NCBI RefSeq assembly: GCF_011075055.1
Contig: NC_058153.1
Coordinates: forward strand, 10,788,001 to 10,852,000
Length of the DNA: 64,000 bases
Direction: 5' to 3'
From: Mangifera indica
Lineage: Eukaryota > Streptophyta > Magnoliopsida > Sapindales > Anacardiaceae
The translations under genes were made by a program, and so were the position numbers. Below are positions 12,201 to 23,445 of the stretch, one piece after another. Every line of letters starts with the position of its first letter. Positions within the stretch are counted from its first letter, which is position 1. Under the pieces are notes generated by a model. That model was not told where the DNA came from and made no database searches. It saw nothing but the letters and a program-made list of their open reading frames with translations.

Positions 12201-15200
12201 CTGTAAGAGTCAATAAGGGTTGAGAAAATTGGTCTGTAGACATTTCAAGTTGACTTGCTAAATGATTTAACTTGGCCTTTGCAATATTTGCATTTTCAGT
12301 AAGTCGCCCATTCAATTTATAACACTTCTCATTAATATACCCCCACCAGCTACAGTAACTACATCTAGGCCAACCCCCGGTTTCTTTGAACACTTGGATT
12401 AGGCTGAGAATTTGAAGCCAAGGCAGAGGAATCAAGGGTTATAGATTCAAATCCCATGATATTGAAAGAAACCCAAAGCAACCAAGCAAACACATTATCC
12501 AAAGTGGGCACAATAGCACTAGACAAAATTCGATCCTGAACTAAGCCAAGATTCTGATTAATAGCAGTAAAGGTGAACACCATGAAGAATTTATCTCATT
12601 AAGTCAACTCTTCGGTGTCAGTTTTGCCAACAGGTATCGATGAATTGAATTTTGCATTCAGGGAGGCTATTCGACCGAGAAACTCAGACATGCCCATTTC
12701 TTGTTTTAGATTGACATGGGAGGATACAACGAAATAAAGTCTATAAATGTCATTAGTGTAAAGACGTTTGGCCTAAGTCTATATCTTAAAACAGATTCTG
12801 TAGGCCTTATAGATAGGATGAAGTTGAGAATCAATCATATTCTATAATAAACTACAAAACAAAGCATCTGTTTCCTCCCATAAATTGTTCAGTTACTTTT
12901 ATTAAAGACTCTGTTGTTATACAAGACTGCAGTTTGAGATAGAAAACTGGCGCAAGACTTAAGTCATAAGGACTTTATCACCTTTGTTTGCCTTTTTCTA
13001 TTACCTATATTGCTACTGAGTCTCTAGCCATGCTTCAAAACCGTTTGGGACACCCAAGTTTATCCAAGCTTCAGAAAATGGTTTCCAATCTATCGCATCT
13101 ATTGTCTTTTCAATGTGAATCCTATCAACTTAGGAAGCAGTCTCATTTTTCATTCCCAAAGCGTGTCAATAATAGACTAAATCCCCATTTGAGTTAATTC
13201 ATTCCGATGTGTGGGAACCTAACCAAGTCAAGTCTGTTTTAGGTTTTTGTTATTTCGTGACATTCATTAACAATTTTTCAAGGTGCACTTGGCTATTTTT
13301 AATGAAAGACCGGTCTAAGTTATTTTCTATATTCCAATCATTTTGTGTTGAAATTAAAACTCAATTTAATACATCTATTCGTAGTTTGCGTAGTGATAAT
13401 ACTTGTGAATATTTGTCTACTTCTTTTACCAACTTTATGTCTTCCCAAGGTATTATCCACCAAACATCAAATGCCTACACTCCCCAGCAAAACGGGGTTA
13501 CTAAACGCAAGAATAGACATCTTCTTGAGACTGCCGGCACTATGATTCTACATGCCCATGTTCCTTTCCACTTTTGGGCAGATGCAGTCCTCATAGCTTG
13601 TTTCCTTATCAATTGAATGTCTTCCTTAGTTTTACAAAACCAGGTTCCTTACTCTATTCTTTTTCCTGATTCCATGTTGTTTCCTCTATCTTCACAAGTC
13701 TTTGGTTGCACCTGTTTCATTCATAATTTGTCTCCTGGCCATGATAAATTGTCCGCTCAGCCTATTAAGTGTATCTTCCTAGGTTACTTCTAGCTATAGA
13801 AAGGTTACAAATGTTATTGTCCCCCTACACATCATTACTTTGTTTCTGTCGGTGTTACCTTTTTTTAGTCGTCTCCTTACTTTTGTTCTCCATTTGAACC
13901 ATCTTTTGACACAAACATCTTACCCATACCTACTTTAATCCCTCTTTTTGGGACCACACCTCCACCCAATCCACTCTCTAGCTCACTGCCTATTCTTGCT
14001 CCACCCTTGCCCAATCCTATTGTTTGTATTGATATTGTTCCCTTGCTCCAGATGCTGGTACTCCTACTGCTTCAGATATTATCCCTAACTCTCTTCCTAC
14101 ATTGACATCTGCACCTTCCATGAGCTTGTCTCCTCATGACCAATTTCTCATTGCCATCAGAAAATGTGTAAGGTTTTCTCGTAACCCTCATCCTGAGCTT
14201 TCATCGCTTATCCTTACCAAATTATGTCTTTTTGTCTACTTTATCCACTATTTCTATTCCTAATTCTATCCGTGAGGCACTTGCCGATCCTAGATGAGAA
14301 CAGGCTATGGTTGATGAGATTTGGTTCCATTGCCCCTAAGACAGTCTACAATGTGTTGTCGTTGGATTTACACTGTTAAGGTTAGGCTTGATGGTCAAGT
14401 CGATCGCCTTAAGGCTCGTCTAGTTGTCAAGGGTTACACTCAAATCTATGGTTTGGATTATAATGATACTTTTTCTCTGATAGCCAAGATGTCCTCAGTT
14501 CGGTTGCTCTTATCTACGGCTGCCATTCGTCACTGGCCTCTGTTTCAATTGGATATTAAAAATGTCTTTTTTTATGGTGAGCTGTAGAAGGAGATATATA
14601 TGGAGCAACCGTCTAGTTTTGTTGCTCAAGGAGAGTTTGGATTGGTTTGTAAACTTCATCGCTCTCTGTATAGCCTAAAACAATCTTCGCGTGCCTAGTT
14701 CGGACGTTTTAGCACGGTTATTCAAAAGTTTGGAATGCTTCATAGTAAATCAGATCATTTTGTATTTTATAGACATACATCACGAAGAGAGTGTATTTAT
14801 CATGTTGTTTATAGTGATGATATTGTTATTACTAGTAATGATCAAAAGGGTATCAATCAGTTAAAAAAGCATCTATTTAATCATTTCCAAACCAAAGACT
14901 TAGGACTACTTAGATACTTCCTTGAGGTAGAAGTTGCTCAATCTAAATTAGGTATAGTCATATCTCAAAAAAAGCATTGGATATCTTGGAAGAGACAAAG
15001 ATGTTGGATTGTAAACCCATTGATTCTCCTATATAACCCAATACTAGACTCGTGCTAGGACAAGGGAAGCCACTAGAAAGATATCGAAGGTTAGTAAGCA
15101 AGTTCAACTATCTTACTTTCACAAGACCAGATATCTCCTTCTTAATTAGTGTTGTTAGTCATTTCCTATAATCTTCGCATGACTCTCATTAAGATGCAGT

Positions 15201-17748
15201 TAGTCAAATCTTTAAGTTATATTAAGAGAGCAACAGGCAAAGGGTTGTTGTATGAAGATAGAGGTCATACACATATTGTCAGATATTCTGATGCAGATTA
15301 GGCAAGTTCTCCATCTAATAGGCGGTCAACTTCAGGATATTGTATCCTTATTGATGGCAATTTAGTCTCATGAAAAAGTAAGAAGCAAATGTTGTTGCTA
15401 GATTGAGTACAGAACCAAAATACCATGTTATGGCATTGGTTACCTATGAACTAGTTTGGTTAAAACAATTTATTCAGGTGTTAAAATTTACAAAGATATC
15501 TCAGATGAAGCTTTTTTGTGATAATCAGGTAGCGCTTGACATTTCTTCTAATCTAATTTTTCACGAAAGGATTAAACATATAAAGATTTATTGCCATTTC
15601 ATTCAAGAAAAGGTCTTGTCTAGATGTATCATTACCAATCATGTCAACTTCAACGATTAACTTGCACATATTCTCACTAAGTCTCTTGGAGGTCCTCATA
15701 TCGAGTTTATTTGAAACAAGTTTAGTACATATGATTTATATACGCCTGATTAAGGGATAGTGTTGAGTTATACATATTAGATTAGGATTTTTCTAAAATG
15801 AGATTATAATAAATTAGGTAATAGTATCATGTTAAAATAGGAATGTATTGATAGTCCTTCCTAAATTAGGATTTTTAATTCCCTATATAATGATTGTAAT
15901 TCCTTCTTGTGAAATATTGAGAATTACACAATTATTCTTGTGTTAAAATAGGAATGTATTGATAGTCCTTCCTAAATTAGGATTTTTAATTCCCTATATA
16001 ATGATTGTAATTCCTTCTTATGAAATATTGAGAATTACACAATTATTTTTGTGTGTTACACCCTCGAATTAAGCGAAGCCTAAAGGGTGCGTTTGGTTGA
16101 CGGTAAGATAAATTACCTTAGTAATCTATCTTTTATTTCCTTGTTTGGTTTGTCAGTAATAAAATATTACAGTAATCTTCTATTATCAATGCTGATGTGA
16201 CAGATAATATAAGTGGTAATCTGATTACCACCTTCACCATAGGTATTTAAAGATTACTAGGGTAATCTTTAGTTTATTATAGAAAAATTATTATTTATTA
16301 ATTTTTTGAGATAAAAATAAATTTATTTTTAATTAATATGACAAATAATATAAAAAATATTTAAAAATAATTATATTCAAGGGCATTTAAATAAAATAAT
16401 TTACTAGTAATCTTTTATTACCTTTAACCAAATACAATAATTATTTATACCTATCAAATTTTATCAAACATAGTAATCATTTATACCCAGTAATCTTCTA
16501 AGGAATCTATCTTCAAGGTAATCTTTCTATTTTAGTAATCAAACATTACCCAAACCAAACGTCCCCAAAAGGTTTTATGTATATAAGGATTGTTTCAAAT
16601 GTTCAATAATATGCATAGAATCAGTATCAAAAGTATCACACAATGATTCAAACATCGCAACTCCCAGAAACTTAGACATGACAATGACAACACAACTACA
16701 ATTTACTATATTAGTGATGCAAATGCACGATAATATATTTTCTGCCAGTATATATGAGTGCCAGGCACAAACAGAGCAAAGAGTAGCATCCTAAAGGTTT
16801 ACCAATCCCTCTAAGAATACTAGTATAGTTTAGCACTCCCACAGAAGGGAACAGATATCTAAAAATTAGGAAATAGAAAAGCAGTCAATGGAAGAGTTAG
16901 CCTATATACTCAAAATTTGTCTATGAGACGCATTAGCACTTTTCCTTCCAAAAGACCATAAGTTCCATAGTCACAGCACATAACATTCCACACCTTACAA
17001 ATGAATTGCACGCAGCTTAGTTAAATAGAAAAAGCTCAACATACTCACCCATTCACCCGGGCAGAGGGAACGATAGTATTTGGCAAATCTTTCACATTCA
17101 TTAGATTCTTCACCCTTCACGGCCAAGCACCTGCAACAAACATTCAGTTTTTCAATAACCCCCTACAATATACATAAAACATTTCCATCACAACCAAAAC
17201 TGCCAAGAATTCAAAAACTTTACCTATGAAACTCAATGTAGCGAGTGAAGCAGTGTCGGGTTTGATTAGTGGTCGGGAACCGATAATCAGCAGGAGCCGT
17301 TTTGAGTTCAATCTGAAAACAAAACCACAATAAACAATAAAAAATTACATTACATCACATAAAAATCGCAACTACCGGGACGTTACCAGATCCGCTATTA
17401 TTGCAACCTAAAATGTTACACACATAAACGAATTGTAACAAAAATGGCATAAATATAAAAATACCACTTCAAAGGCCAAGGAATTCCGGTAACGTTACCA
17501 GACCTAACAGGGGCCCTAGCATGGAGCTAAATACAGATGAAAATATGCAAAATCACAAAGCTAATAAATCCAGATCAAGATTGCTAGCGTTATTCATTCA
17601 GCGAAACGAGATAATAGTAATAAATAAATAAATAATATGACGACTGGAAATTAAATTTTATATCTGATAAGAAACGAGTTCACTAATTTTTTCTTTTATA
17701 TTTTGGTAGTTTCCAGGGAAACACCAGAAATTTTACCTCGTCCGCCAT
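6187..17748 (-). CDS. COX6B: Cytochrome c oxidase subunit 6b (COX6B), four exons, giant intron 3
   Basis: This gene encodes a small intermembrane-space subunit of mitochondrial complex IV, which helps hold the oxidase dimer together. Exons on the minus strand are 17748-17737 (MADE), 17312-17224, 17130-17049 and 6240-6187. They join in frame to 78 residues, the normal plant length. Every junction is GT-AG. The CHCH fold is visible as C25-x9-C35 and C46-x10-C57, the spacing typical of COX6B, with the family motifs FPTTNQTRHCF and SLCPGEW and the ending NGTFPGPL. The start was chosen because MADE precedes a perfect donor and matches plant homologues. Introns 1 and 2 are 424 and 93 bp. Intron 3 is 10,808 bp and holds a Copia complex and MITEs in antisense or neutral orientation. 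The coding sequence itself is intact. Expression depends on splicing across this intron, which sequence alone cannot show. Confidence 0.93.
6742..7129. mobile_element. MITE fragment (GTTTGGTT family) flanking the Copia element
   Basis: Text such as GATAATATTTTAATAAC, AATCAGATTACTT and AATAAAATATTACTGT closely parallels 60060-60345 and 16085-16566, so this is a copy of the same non-coding family. Its outer termini are not clear and the right side stops at the Copia 5' LTR. It lies inside COX6B intron 3. Confidence 0.55.
7130..7318 (+). repeat. Copia A 5' LTR (189 bp) with adjoining PBS
   Basis: It starts TGTTGAATTGTACATATT and ends GTGTTACA. A CCTATATAATG promoter-like TATA lies near 7251-7261. 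Directly after it, 7319-7331 reads TGGTATTAGAGCC, a primer site complementary to initiator-methionine tRNA with one change from the usual TGGTATCAGAGC. Confidence 0.88.
7351..8995 (+). pseudogene. Copia A gag and protease remnant
   Basis: Broken plus-strand frames carry Copia gag text, for example MFEFLGRIASLEAKFNSL at 8257, also found in copy B, then a degenerate zinc-knuckle part (EKCYKL near 8620-8635). Near 8876-8995 there is a retropepsin-like LDFGASNHMSGNS, equivalent to the usual D-S/T-G site but reading D-F-G-A-S. The text stops at 8995 where the inverted copy B begins. Confidence 0.75.
8996..9261 (-). pseudogene. Copia copy B, integrase core fragment (inverted)
   Basis: On the minus strand it reads integrase core sequence (RSDNAHEYLSTSF, then NRHLLETTHTMILH) parallel to 13381-13590 of copy A. 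It stops at an HFWVDA-like segment where it meets copy A at 8995/8996. It continues the integrase that begins at 11438 and was split by the element at 9262-11437. It has no LTR of its own. Confidence 0.8.
9262..9554 (+). repeat. LTR 1 of the tandem non-autonomous element
   Basis: It begins TGTTAGGATTGGGACATT and ends CCTAATA; the final CA has become TA. It is followed by the PBS at 9557-9568. Confidence 0.85.
10214..10509 (+). repeat. LTR 2 (shared middle LTR) of the tandem non-autonomous element
   Basis: It begins TGTTAGGATTGAGACATT and ends TTTCTAACA. A purine tract lies just before it and a PBS (TTGTATCAGAGC, 10512-10523) just after, so it serves as 3' LTR of the first unit and 5' LTR of the second. 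Confidence 0.85.
11156..11437 (+). repeat. LTR 3 of the tandem non-autonomous element
   Basis: It begins TGTTAGGATTGGGACATT and ends GGTTCCTAACA, with a small internal deletion near the TCTATTATAAATATA stretch present in LTRs 1 and 2. It is followed by the ATAAC target-site copy. Confidence 0.85.
11438..12885 (-). pseudogene. Copia copy B, gag to integrase (inverted)
   Basis: Read on the minus strand from 12885 down, it gives gag text parallel to 8065-8450 of copy A, then a zinc-knuckle CSYCSWWGYINEKC in which the expected His is Tyr. A protease region (LVLDFDASDHIFGN) follows, then a pre-integrase domain (HNRLGHPNLSKLQKM), then the start of the integrase. Several stops interrupt it. It is the same family as copy A but independently mutated, and it ends inside gag with no LTR. 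Confidence 0.82.
12886..15760 (+). pseudogene. Copia A pre-integrase, integrase, RT and RNase H remnant
   Basis: The plus strand resumes copy A with a pre-integrase stretch (QNRLGHPSLSKLQKM, 13035-13080), then the integrase core (RSDNTCEYLSTSF, about 13385-13430) and E-region text near 13490-13520. RT follows at about 14300-15000 with SDDIVITSN at the catalytic site (YSDD, where Copia usually has YVDD). An RNase H stretch (LFCDNQVALDISSN) lies at 15510-15555. Stops occur throughout, for example at 14587-14589 and 14697. The purine tract AAGGGATAG at 15752-15760 precedes the 3' LTR. Confidence 0.85.
15761..16060 (+). repeat. Copia A 3' LTR (300 bp) with a 111-bp internal tandem duplication
   Basis: It starts TGTTGAGTTATACATATTAG and ends GTGTGTTACA. 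A block starting GTTAAAATAGGAATG at 15831 is repeated from 15942, a 111-bp shift. The 5' LTR is 189 bp, and 189 plus 111 equals 300, so the whole size difference is the duplication. The repeat includes the CCTATATAATG TATA region, which is therefore doubled. Confidence 0.88.
16085..16566. mobile_element. MITE of about 482 bp, GTTTGGTT-type TIRs
   Basis: The left end GGGTGCGTTTGGTT mirrors the right end AACCAAACGTCCCC (inverted), with AT-rich inner arms containing repeated GTAATCTTT/AAAGATTAC text. It is non-coding. The flanks are AAA on both sides, so the target duplication is uncertain and the superfamily is left open; PIF/Harbinger-like ends are similar. Relatives lie at 6742-7129, 57610-60350 and 61862-62225. 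Confidence 0.7.
17049..17748 (-). CDS. COX6B: COX6B exons 1-3 cluster
   Basis: Exon 1 is 17748-17737 (12 nt, donor GTAAAA). Exon 2 is 17312-17224 (89 nt, acceptor GTTTTCAG, donor GTAAAG) and holds IELKTAPADYRFPTTNQT and the first Cys. Exon 3 is 17130-17049 (82 nt, acceptor GTTGCAG, donor GTGAGT) and holds the last three Cys. An Arg codon is split between exons 2 and 3. Confidence 0.93.
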
Positions 17749-18901
17749 GGGTGATCCGATCCGATCAACGAACACAAGAAATTGGTGGCTTTGAATTTAA
17801 TACGGAGACTCAGTGTACAAAGCCGTATAAAAAAACGAGTATCCGTAGTGTGCATCCGGTTCGTCCAATTGCTAATTAAAATTAGCCACGTGTACAGAGT
17901 GCAATGTATAAATAGCTCTTGTTTGGTTACATGATTACTTTACCTAAATAATTGCCAACCATCATATTTTTTTTAAATAATTATTTGTAAGGAAATTATT
18001 AAGGGTGTTAACTGAAATTACTTAAAACTCTAAATATTAAATAAAAATATTCTTAATTTGAGAAATAACTAAACTGCTCTTATATATAAACCCTATATTT
18101 CTCACGGATTTACTATTTAAATTCAGAGAAAAATTCAAATTCCTACGGACGTAACGGATTTTTGTCTTTTTCTTCAATTTTTCGTATTTTTCGACAATCA
18201 AAAATAACAAATAATGATAGTACATCATCTCACTTCTTGTTTGAATCAATTTATTGTTAAGAGTATTGAGATTTGAGGGAGATTTAGATGTTTGAATGTT
18301 TAGGATTCCGATTTTGAATAATGTATAAAATATTTAAGTCTTGATTATTTTGTTTGAATTTCTTTAGGGGTTTTGTGTTATTAGATGTGTAAATTTGATT
18401 TGTGTTGAAATTAAAGGCTGAAATGATGATTTTTAGCTGAAAAATATGTTAGATTTGTTGACACTATGATAATCTTTCAACGGGTGCCCGTCGAGTGGGG
18501 AAAAAATTTAACGTTTTTAAAATTTTAGGGGAAGAGGGAAAAGAGGGAGATCTACAGGAGTCCATAAAAAATTTTATACTGAATCATGGGGCAATCCATT
18601 AAAAATAAAAAATATATATTCATATAATAATATATAAATTATATTTATTATATATTTAAAATAGGTATATATAAAATTATTATATAATGTTAATATAACC
18701 ATTAATATTGAAAAATAGGAAATTTGATTTTGTAGTTTAAAAAAACGTAATATTTTTTGCAAACGAAAATAATGAAAACATTTATTATTTTTTAGTATAC
18801 ATATAAAATGTTGTGATAAATGGAGAATTAATTCCTAAAATGCAAACATGCGAGTCTCTATCCACCTAAAATGTGCATAAAAATAAAATAATGTCAAAAA
18901 A
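17749..18901. other. COX6B upstream region and AT-rich spacer
   Basis: The first 130 bases above the COX6B start are less AT-rich and likely contain its 5' UTR and promoter, but no clear TATA box was seen. From about 17930 a GTTTGGTTACATGATTAC fragment suggests another decayed MITE. The remainder has no gene. It lies between COX6B and the foldback element at 18902. Confidence 0.4.
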
Positions 18902-19355
18902 GGCCAAAGGATTGTTTCCCACCTAAGGTTTGGTGTTGAAGCAAATATAGGCCAATGAGATTTTAAAAACTTAAATATTCACCAAAAGTTTAATTCATTT
19001 TCACATATCCAAGAATTTTTTATTAGAGTTAAGGATAAAATTATTATTTTATTAATAATATTAAAATAAATAAAATTATATTTTATTTTCCTTCCTTAAT
19101 TTGGAAAACTAACAATTTTCTCCTCAATTTAGAAAACTAATAATTTTCTTTCAAGATTAAATTTTGAAACATTCACTTTTTCCCTTAGGGTTTGATATCC
19201 TGAAATTAGGTCACTTCCTCCAGCAAAAGGTAACCTCCTTCTTTGGTGTTTCTCTCCTGATGATGCTCTTTCCTAATAGTGTTTATCTCTCAAAGGTAAA
19301 ACCTTCGTCTAGATGATGAAGAAGTTGTCTCGTCTAGACAAAGCATCATCCAATC

Positions 19356-20231
19356 TTATATAACCCTTGTTGATCGATCTAACAAGAACTATAACAATTT
19401 ATTGGAATTTTGCCCTAAGATCTATCTAGCATAAACCAAAAGAATTAGAACCCTCTTATTATCTAACAACAAGGAACTCTAATTATCAAAGAAAGAATTC
19501 ACAACTTTCTCAAGAAGTGAATTCAAAGAAAACTCTCACAAGAATTTTGGAGAAATTTAAATTTTTTTATTAGAATCAAGGCTACCCATAATCTTGAGTT
19601 TAATACATATATATATATATATGTTGCTTCTAACCCTAAAAAATGAAATAAATCATTTTAAAAAGAGGAAAATAACAACTCATGACAACTAAGCACTCTC
19701 CTAATTAAACTAAGATTCCTAATTAAACTAAGATAACAATTAGATAATAACTAAACAAGCTTTTCTAATTAAACTATGATAACAATTAGATAATAACTAA
19801 TCATAAAAGGGCTAGTTGAATTGATGTGACTTGGGCTTCCATATGCATATTCGGCTAAGTATGAAATTTGGCCTTAGGAATAATGGCCAACATGTGCTCC
19901 TTGCTGCCCTTAGACCAATTCATGTATTTGGGCTCCTTGTGTCAAAGTAATTAAATGCACAAGTCTTGAACTAAACTTCATGCTTGTCATGTCGTTGACC
20001 ATGAGTTGCCCTTTGACTTCACTCGAACTCTTTCCCATAAGCTCCAAATGACTTTGAACGAGCCCAATAATTGTCGCTTTCATCTTCTTGGCTCTTGCTC
20101 ATGTAATTGGGCCTCCGTCATAGCTCAATGGATTCAAAATCTTCGTGTTTGTTGAAGTAGAATTCTAACCTCCATCGTTATGCTTCCCCATGTGCGAATT
20201 TGGTGAAGTTATCCCTTGATCATTTGCATCA
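19356..20231 (-). repeat. Gypsy 3' LTR (left copy)
   Basis: It pairs with 25397-26265. In element orientation it begins TGATGCAAATGATCAAGG. It holds an AT dinucleotide run (about 19605-19622) longer than in the other copy. The end of the integrase frame runs into it. Confidence 0.88.
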
Positions 20232-21427
20232 CTCCCCTTTTCCTCGAAAGGATTCAACCTCGAATCTCCACCTGCATAATCAAAAGGAAGAAGGTCAGAA
20301 ATATTAAAGGTTGCACTAACATTATACTCACTAGGGAGATCTAATTTATATATATTGTCATTGATCCTTGCAACAACTTGAAAAGGTCCATCTCCTCGTG
20401 GATGAAGTTTAGATTGCCTTCGCAGAGGAAACCATTTTTTGCGCAAATGCAGCCAAACCTAATCGTTAGGCTCAAAAACCAACTTCTTACACCCTTGATT
20501 CCTTTAGTTTGCCACTTATTGGTTCCTTTTATCTATGTTTTGCCTTACTTTCTCATGGAAATTATGTACAAATTCTGCCCTCTTAGCACCATCGAAATTA
20601 ACACGCTCTTCCAAAGGTTAAGGAGATAAATCTAATGGTGTTAAAGGATTAAAACCATACACAATTTCAAAAGGTGAATAGTGCGTGGATGAATGCACAA
20701 CTCTATTATATGCAAACTCTACATGGGGTAAACTTTCATCCCAAGACTTCATATTCTTTTTTATGATAGCACGCAATAATTGCCCTAAAGTTCTATTCAC
20801 AACTTCAGTTTGACCATCAGTTTGTGGATGACAGGTAGTACTAATTAACAACTTAATTCCTAATTTCACCCACAATGTCTTTCAAAAGTAGGACAAAAAT
20901 TTTGCATCCCTATCACTAACAATAGTTCTCGGCATACCATGCAAACGTACTATCTCTTTAAAGAATAAATTAGCAACATATGAAGCATCATCACTTTTAT
21001 GACATGAAATAAAATGTGTCATTTTAGAAAATCGATCAACTACCACATAGATGATATCATTACCACGTCTAGTCCTAAGTAGTCTAAGTACAAAATCCAT
21101 AGAAACATCTACCTAAGGTGAATGTGGGACAAGCAATAGCGTGTACAAACCATGTGGATGCACTTTAGACTTAGCTTGCAAACATGTGATACAATTAGTG
21201 CAATACTTAGAAACCTCAAATTTCATGTTAGGCCAAAAAAAATGCTCTTGTAAAATATCTAAAGTTTTAGCTATGCCAAAGTGACCCATCAAACCTCCTC
21301 CGTGTGCCTCACGAATTAACATCAAACGCAAAGAACACTTAGGCACATAAAGCTTATTCAAACAAAACAAGTACTTCTTATGCCTATAAAATTTTTCAAA
21401 GGCGGCTTTCTCACTTGCATTATACAC
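20165..21427 (-). pseudogene. Gypsy integrase remnant
   Basis: Read on the minus strand, the zinc-binding part is HGGGLMGHFGIAKTL then CTNCITCLQAKS (about 21310-21160). The catalytic core follows with [22 protein letters not shown] and [13 protein letters not shown], giving the D, D and E of the DDE triad (about 21040-20800). A C-terminal part with [11 protein letters not shown] and [14 protein letters not shown] ends near 20165. Several stops separate these blocks (for example near 21113, 20880 and 20616). Confidence 0.85.
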
Positions 21428-21429
21428 AT

Positions 21430-23074
21430 TGCTAAAATCATGATCATGTTAATACAACTCTTTAATATGCTCAAAACCAAGCAATTTAGCATCTAAAGTA
21501 GTAAGAAGTGCATACCTTCTTAACAATGCATCAGCCACAACGTTTTCCTTACATTGCTTTTATTTGATGGCGTATAGGAAGGATTAAAGAAATTCACTCC
21601 ACTTTGTGTGTTGCTTATTGAGTTTGTTTTGACCCTTCAGATACTTCAAACTTTCATGGTCAATATGGATGATAAACTCTTTAGGCACAAGGTAGTGTTG
21701 CCACGTCTCTAATGCCCTCACTAATGTATACATTTCCTTATCATATGTTGAGCAGTTCAATGTTGCGCCATTCAATTTTTCACTAAAGTACATGATTGGC
21801 TTGCCCTCTTGCATAAGAATAGCAGCAATTCCCACTCCCGAAGCATCACATTCAATCTAAAAGGTTTTATCAAAGTTAGGCAAAGCAAGAACATGAGCAG
21901 AAATTAACTTAGATTTAAACATATTAAATGTCTTATCTTGTTCATCACCCCACTTAAAACGAACATTCCTTTTAATAACTTCTGTCAAAGGGGTGGATGT
22001 GCTAGAGAAATCATGCACAAAACGCCTATAAAAACTAGCTAAGCCATGGAAACTAAAAACATCCCCAACGTTTTCAGGTGTAGGCCAAGATTCAATAGCC
22101 TTAACCTTTTCATTATCAACCTCAATACCATGCTCACTAACAACATAACCTAAAAATATAACCTTAGGCACACAAAACGTACATTTAGCAAGCTTAGCAT
22201 GCAACTTTTGTGCACGCAAAACACTAAAAACAAATCTCACATGCAAAATGTAGTCTTCAAGTGATTTGTTGTACACAAGTATACCATCAAAATAGACAAC
22301 AACAAGTTTGCCAATAAATTCACGTAAAACATGGTTCATCAAGCACATGAACATACTAGGAACATTAGTTAACCCAAAAGACATCACTAACCACTTATAT
22401 AAACCATATTTTGTTTTAAAATCAGTTTTCCATTCATCTCCTACTCTTTTTCTAATTTGATGATAACCAGCCATTAAATCAATTTTACAGAATATATGTG
22501 CACCATGCAATTCATCTAACATATCATCTAAAGGAAGAATAGGATGGCGATACTTTACAGTGATTTTGTTGATGGCACGACAATTAACACACATACGTCA
22601 TGATCCATCTTTTTTTGGTACCAATAGAACAGGAATGGCACATGGGCTCATGCTTTCTTTAATCAACCCTTTTGACAACTTATCGATTTGATGTTGTAAC
22701 TCCTTTGTTTCTTCGGGATTGCTCCTATAGATTGGTTGATTTGGAATTTGTGCTCCAAAAATGAAGTCAATTTGATGTTCTATCCCCCTCAATGGTGGCA
22801 ATCCATCAAGCATGGATTCAGGAAACAAATCTTCAAATTCTTGTAACAAAGCTTGAAAAGAACTAGGGAGAGAAAAGAGAATTAGGTTAGATTCAAAAGA
22901 TAAACACGCATCCTTGAATACCAATAATATCAAAGGCTGCCTTGTTAAATAAGCCTTTTGAACCTCACCCCCTCTTGCATAGAAATTGTCTTTTACCTCT
23001 TTTTTTGCCACTCTTTGTACATTATTCTCTCCTTTTGCATGTGCACTCTCATGAATTTTTTTCTCATTGCACAT
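21430..23074 (-). pseudogene. Gypsy reverse transcriptase and RNase H remnant
   Basis: RT runs from about 22690 to 21857 with the family blocks KIDLMAGYHQIR, FGLTNVPSMF and FLGYVVSEHGIEV. The catalytic motif reads YFDGILVYNKS, so the second Asp of YxDD is Gly and the enzyme would be dead. A stop lies at 22595-22597 and another near 21855 before RNase H, which begins with [15 protein letters not shown] and continues to about 21584. Text upstream (23074-22598) includes a Lys/Glu-rich linker and GLIKESMSPCAIPVLLVPK, the RT entry. Confidence 0.87.
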
Positions 23075-23445
23075 CCTCTCTGGTTGCTCTTTTTTTCCTC
23101 TCTATTTGCACACCTCTCTTGGCTTTTCTCATAGCTCTCATTTTGCTTGTGAATCTTTTCTTTTCCACATGCACTTTCACATTCACTCAAAGTTTTTTTA
23201 TCTTCGCATACTTCTTTAGGAGTCATAGGTAACAAATTAACATGCCTACCATTCATGTTGAATGAATATCGGTTAGAATACCCATCATGTATAACACGCC
23301 TATCATATTACCAAAGGCGTCCCAATAATATGTGACTAGCATGCATAGGTACTACATCACATAAAATCTCATCATAATAGCGCCCAATAGAGAATGAAAT
23401 TAATGCCTGTTTTGTGACCTTAATATTCCCACTATTATTCAACCA

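Larger units (their letters stand above)
7130..16060 (+). mobile_element. Ty1/copia LTR retrotransposon (copy A), rearranged and inactive
   Basis: It has matching LTRs at both ends, a PBS next to the 5' LTR, a purine-rich tract before the 3' LTR, and decayed gag, protease, integrase, reverse transcriptase and RNase H text on the plus strand in the Copia order. Frames are broken by many stops and shifts. Between 8996 and about 12885 the element is interrupted by an inverted segment of a second copy. About 36 codons of copy A, between its protease motif and pre-integrase region, are missing at that junction. No convincing 5-bp target duplication was found (CCTAC against CCCTC). The element is antisense within COX6B intron 3. 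Confidence 0.88.

Noticed and set aside
7121..16070. A 5-bp target duplication for Copia copy A (CCTAC and CCCTC)
   Set aside because: Only three of five bases agree, so it was not used as evidence.
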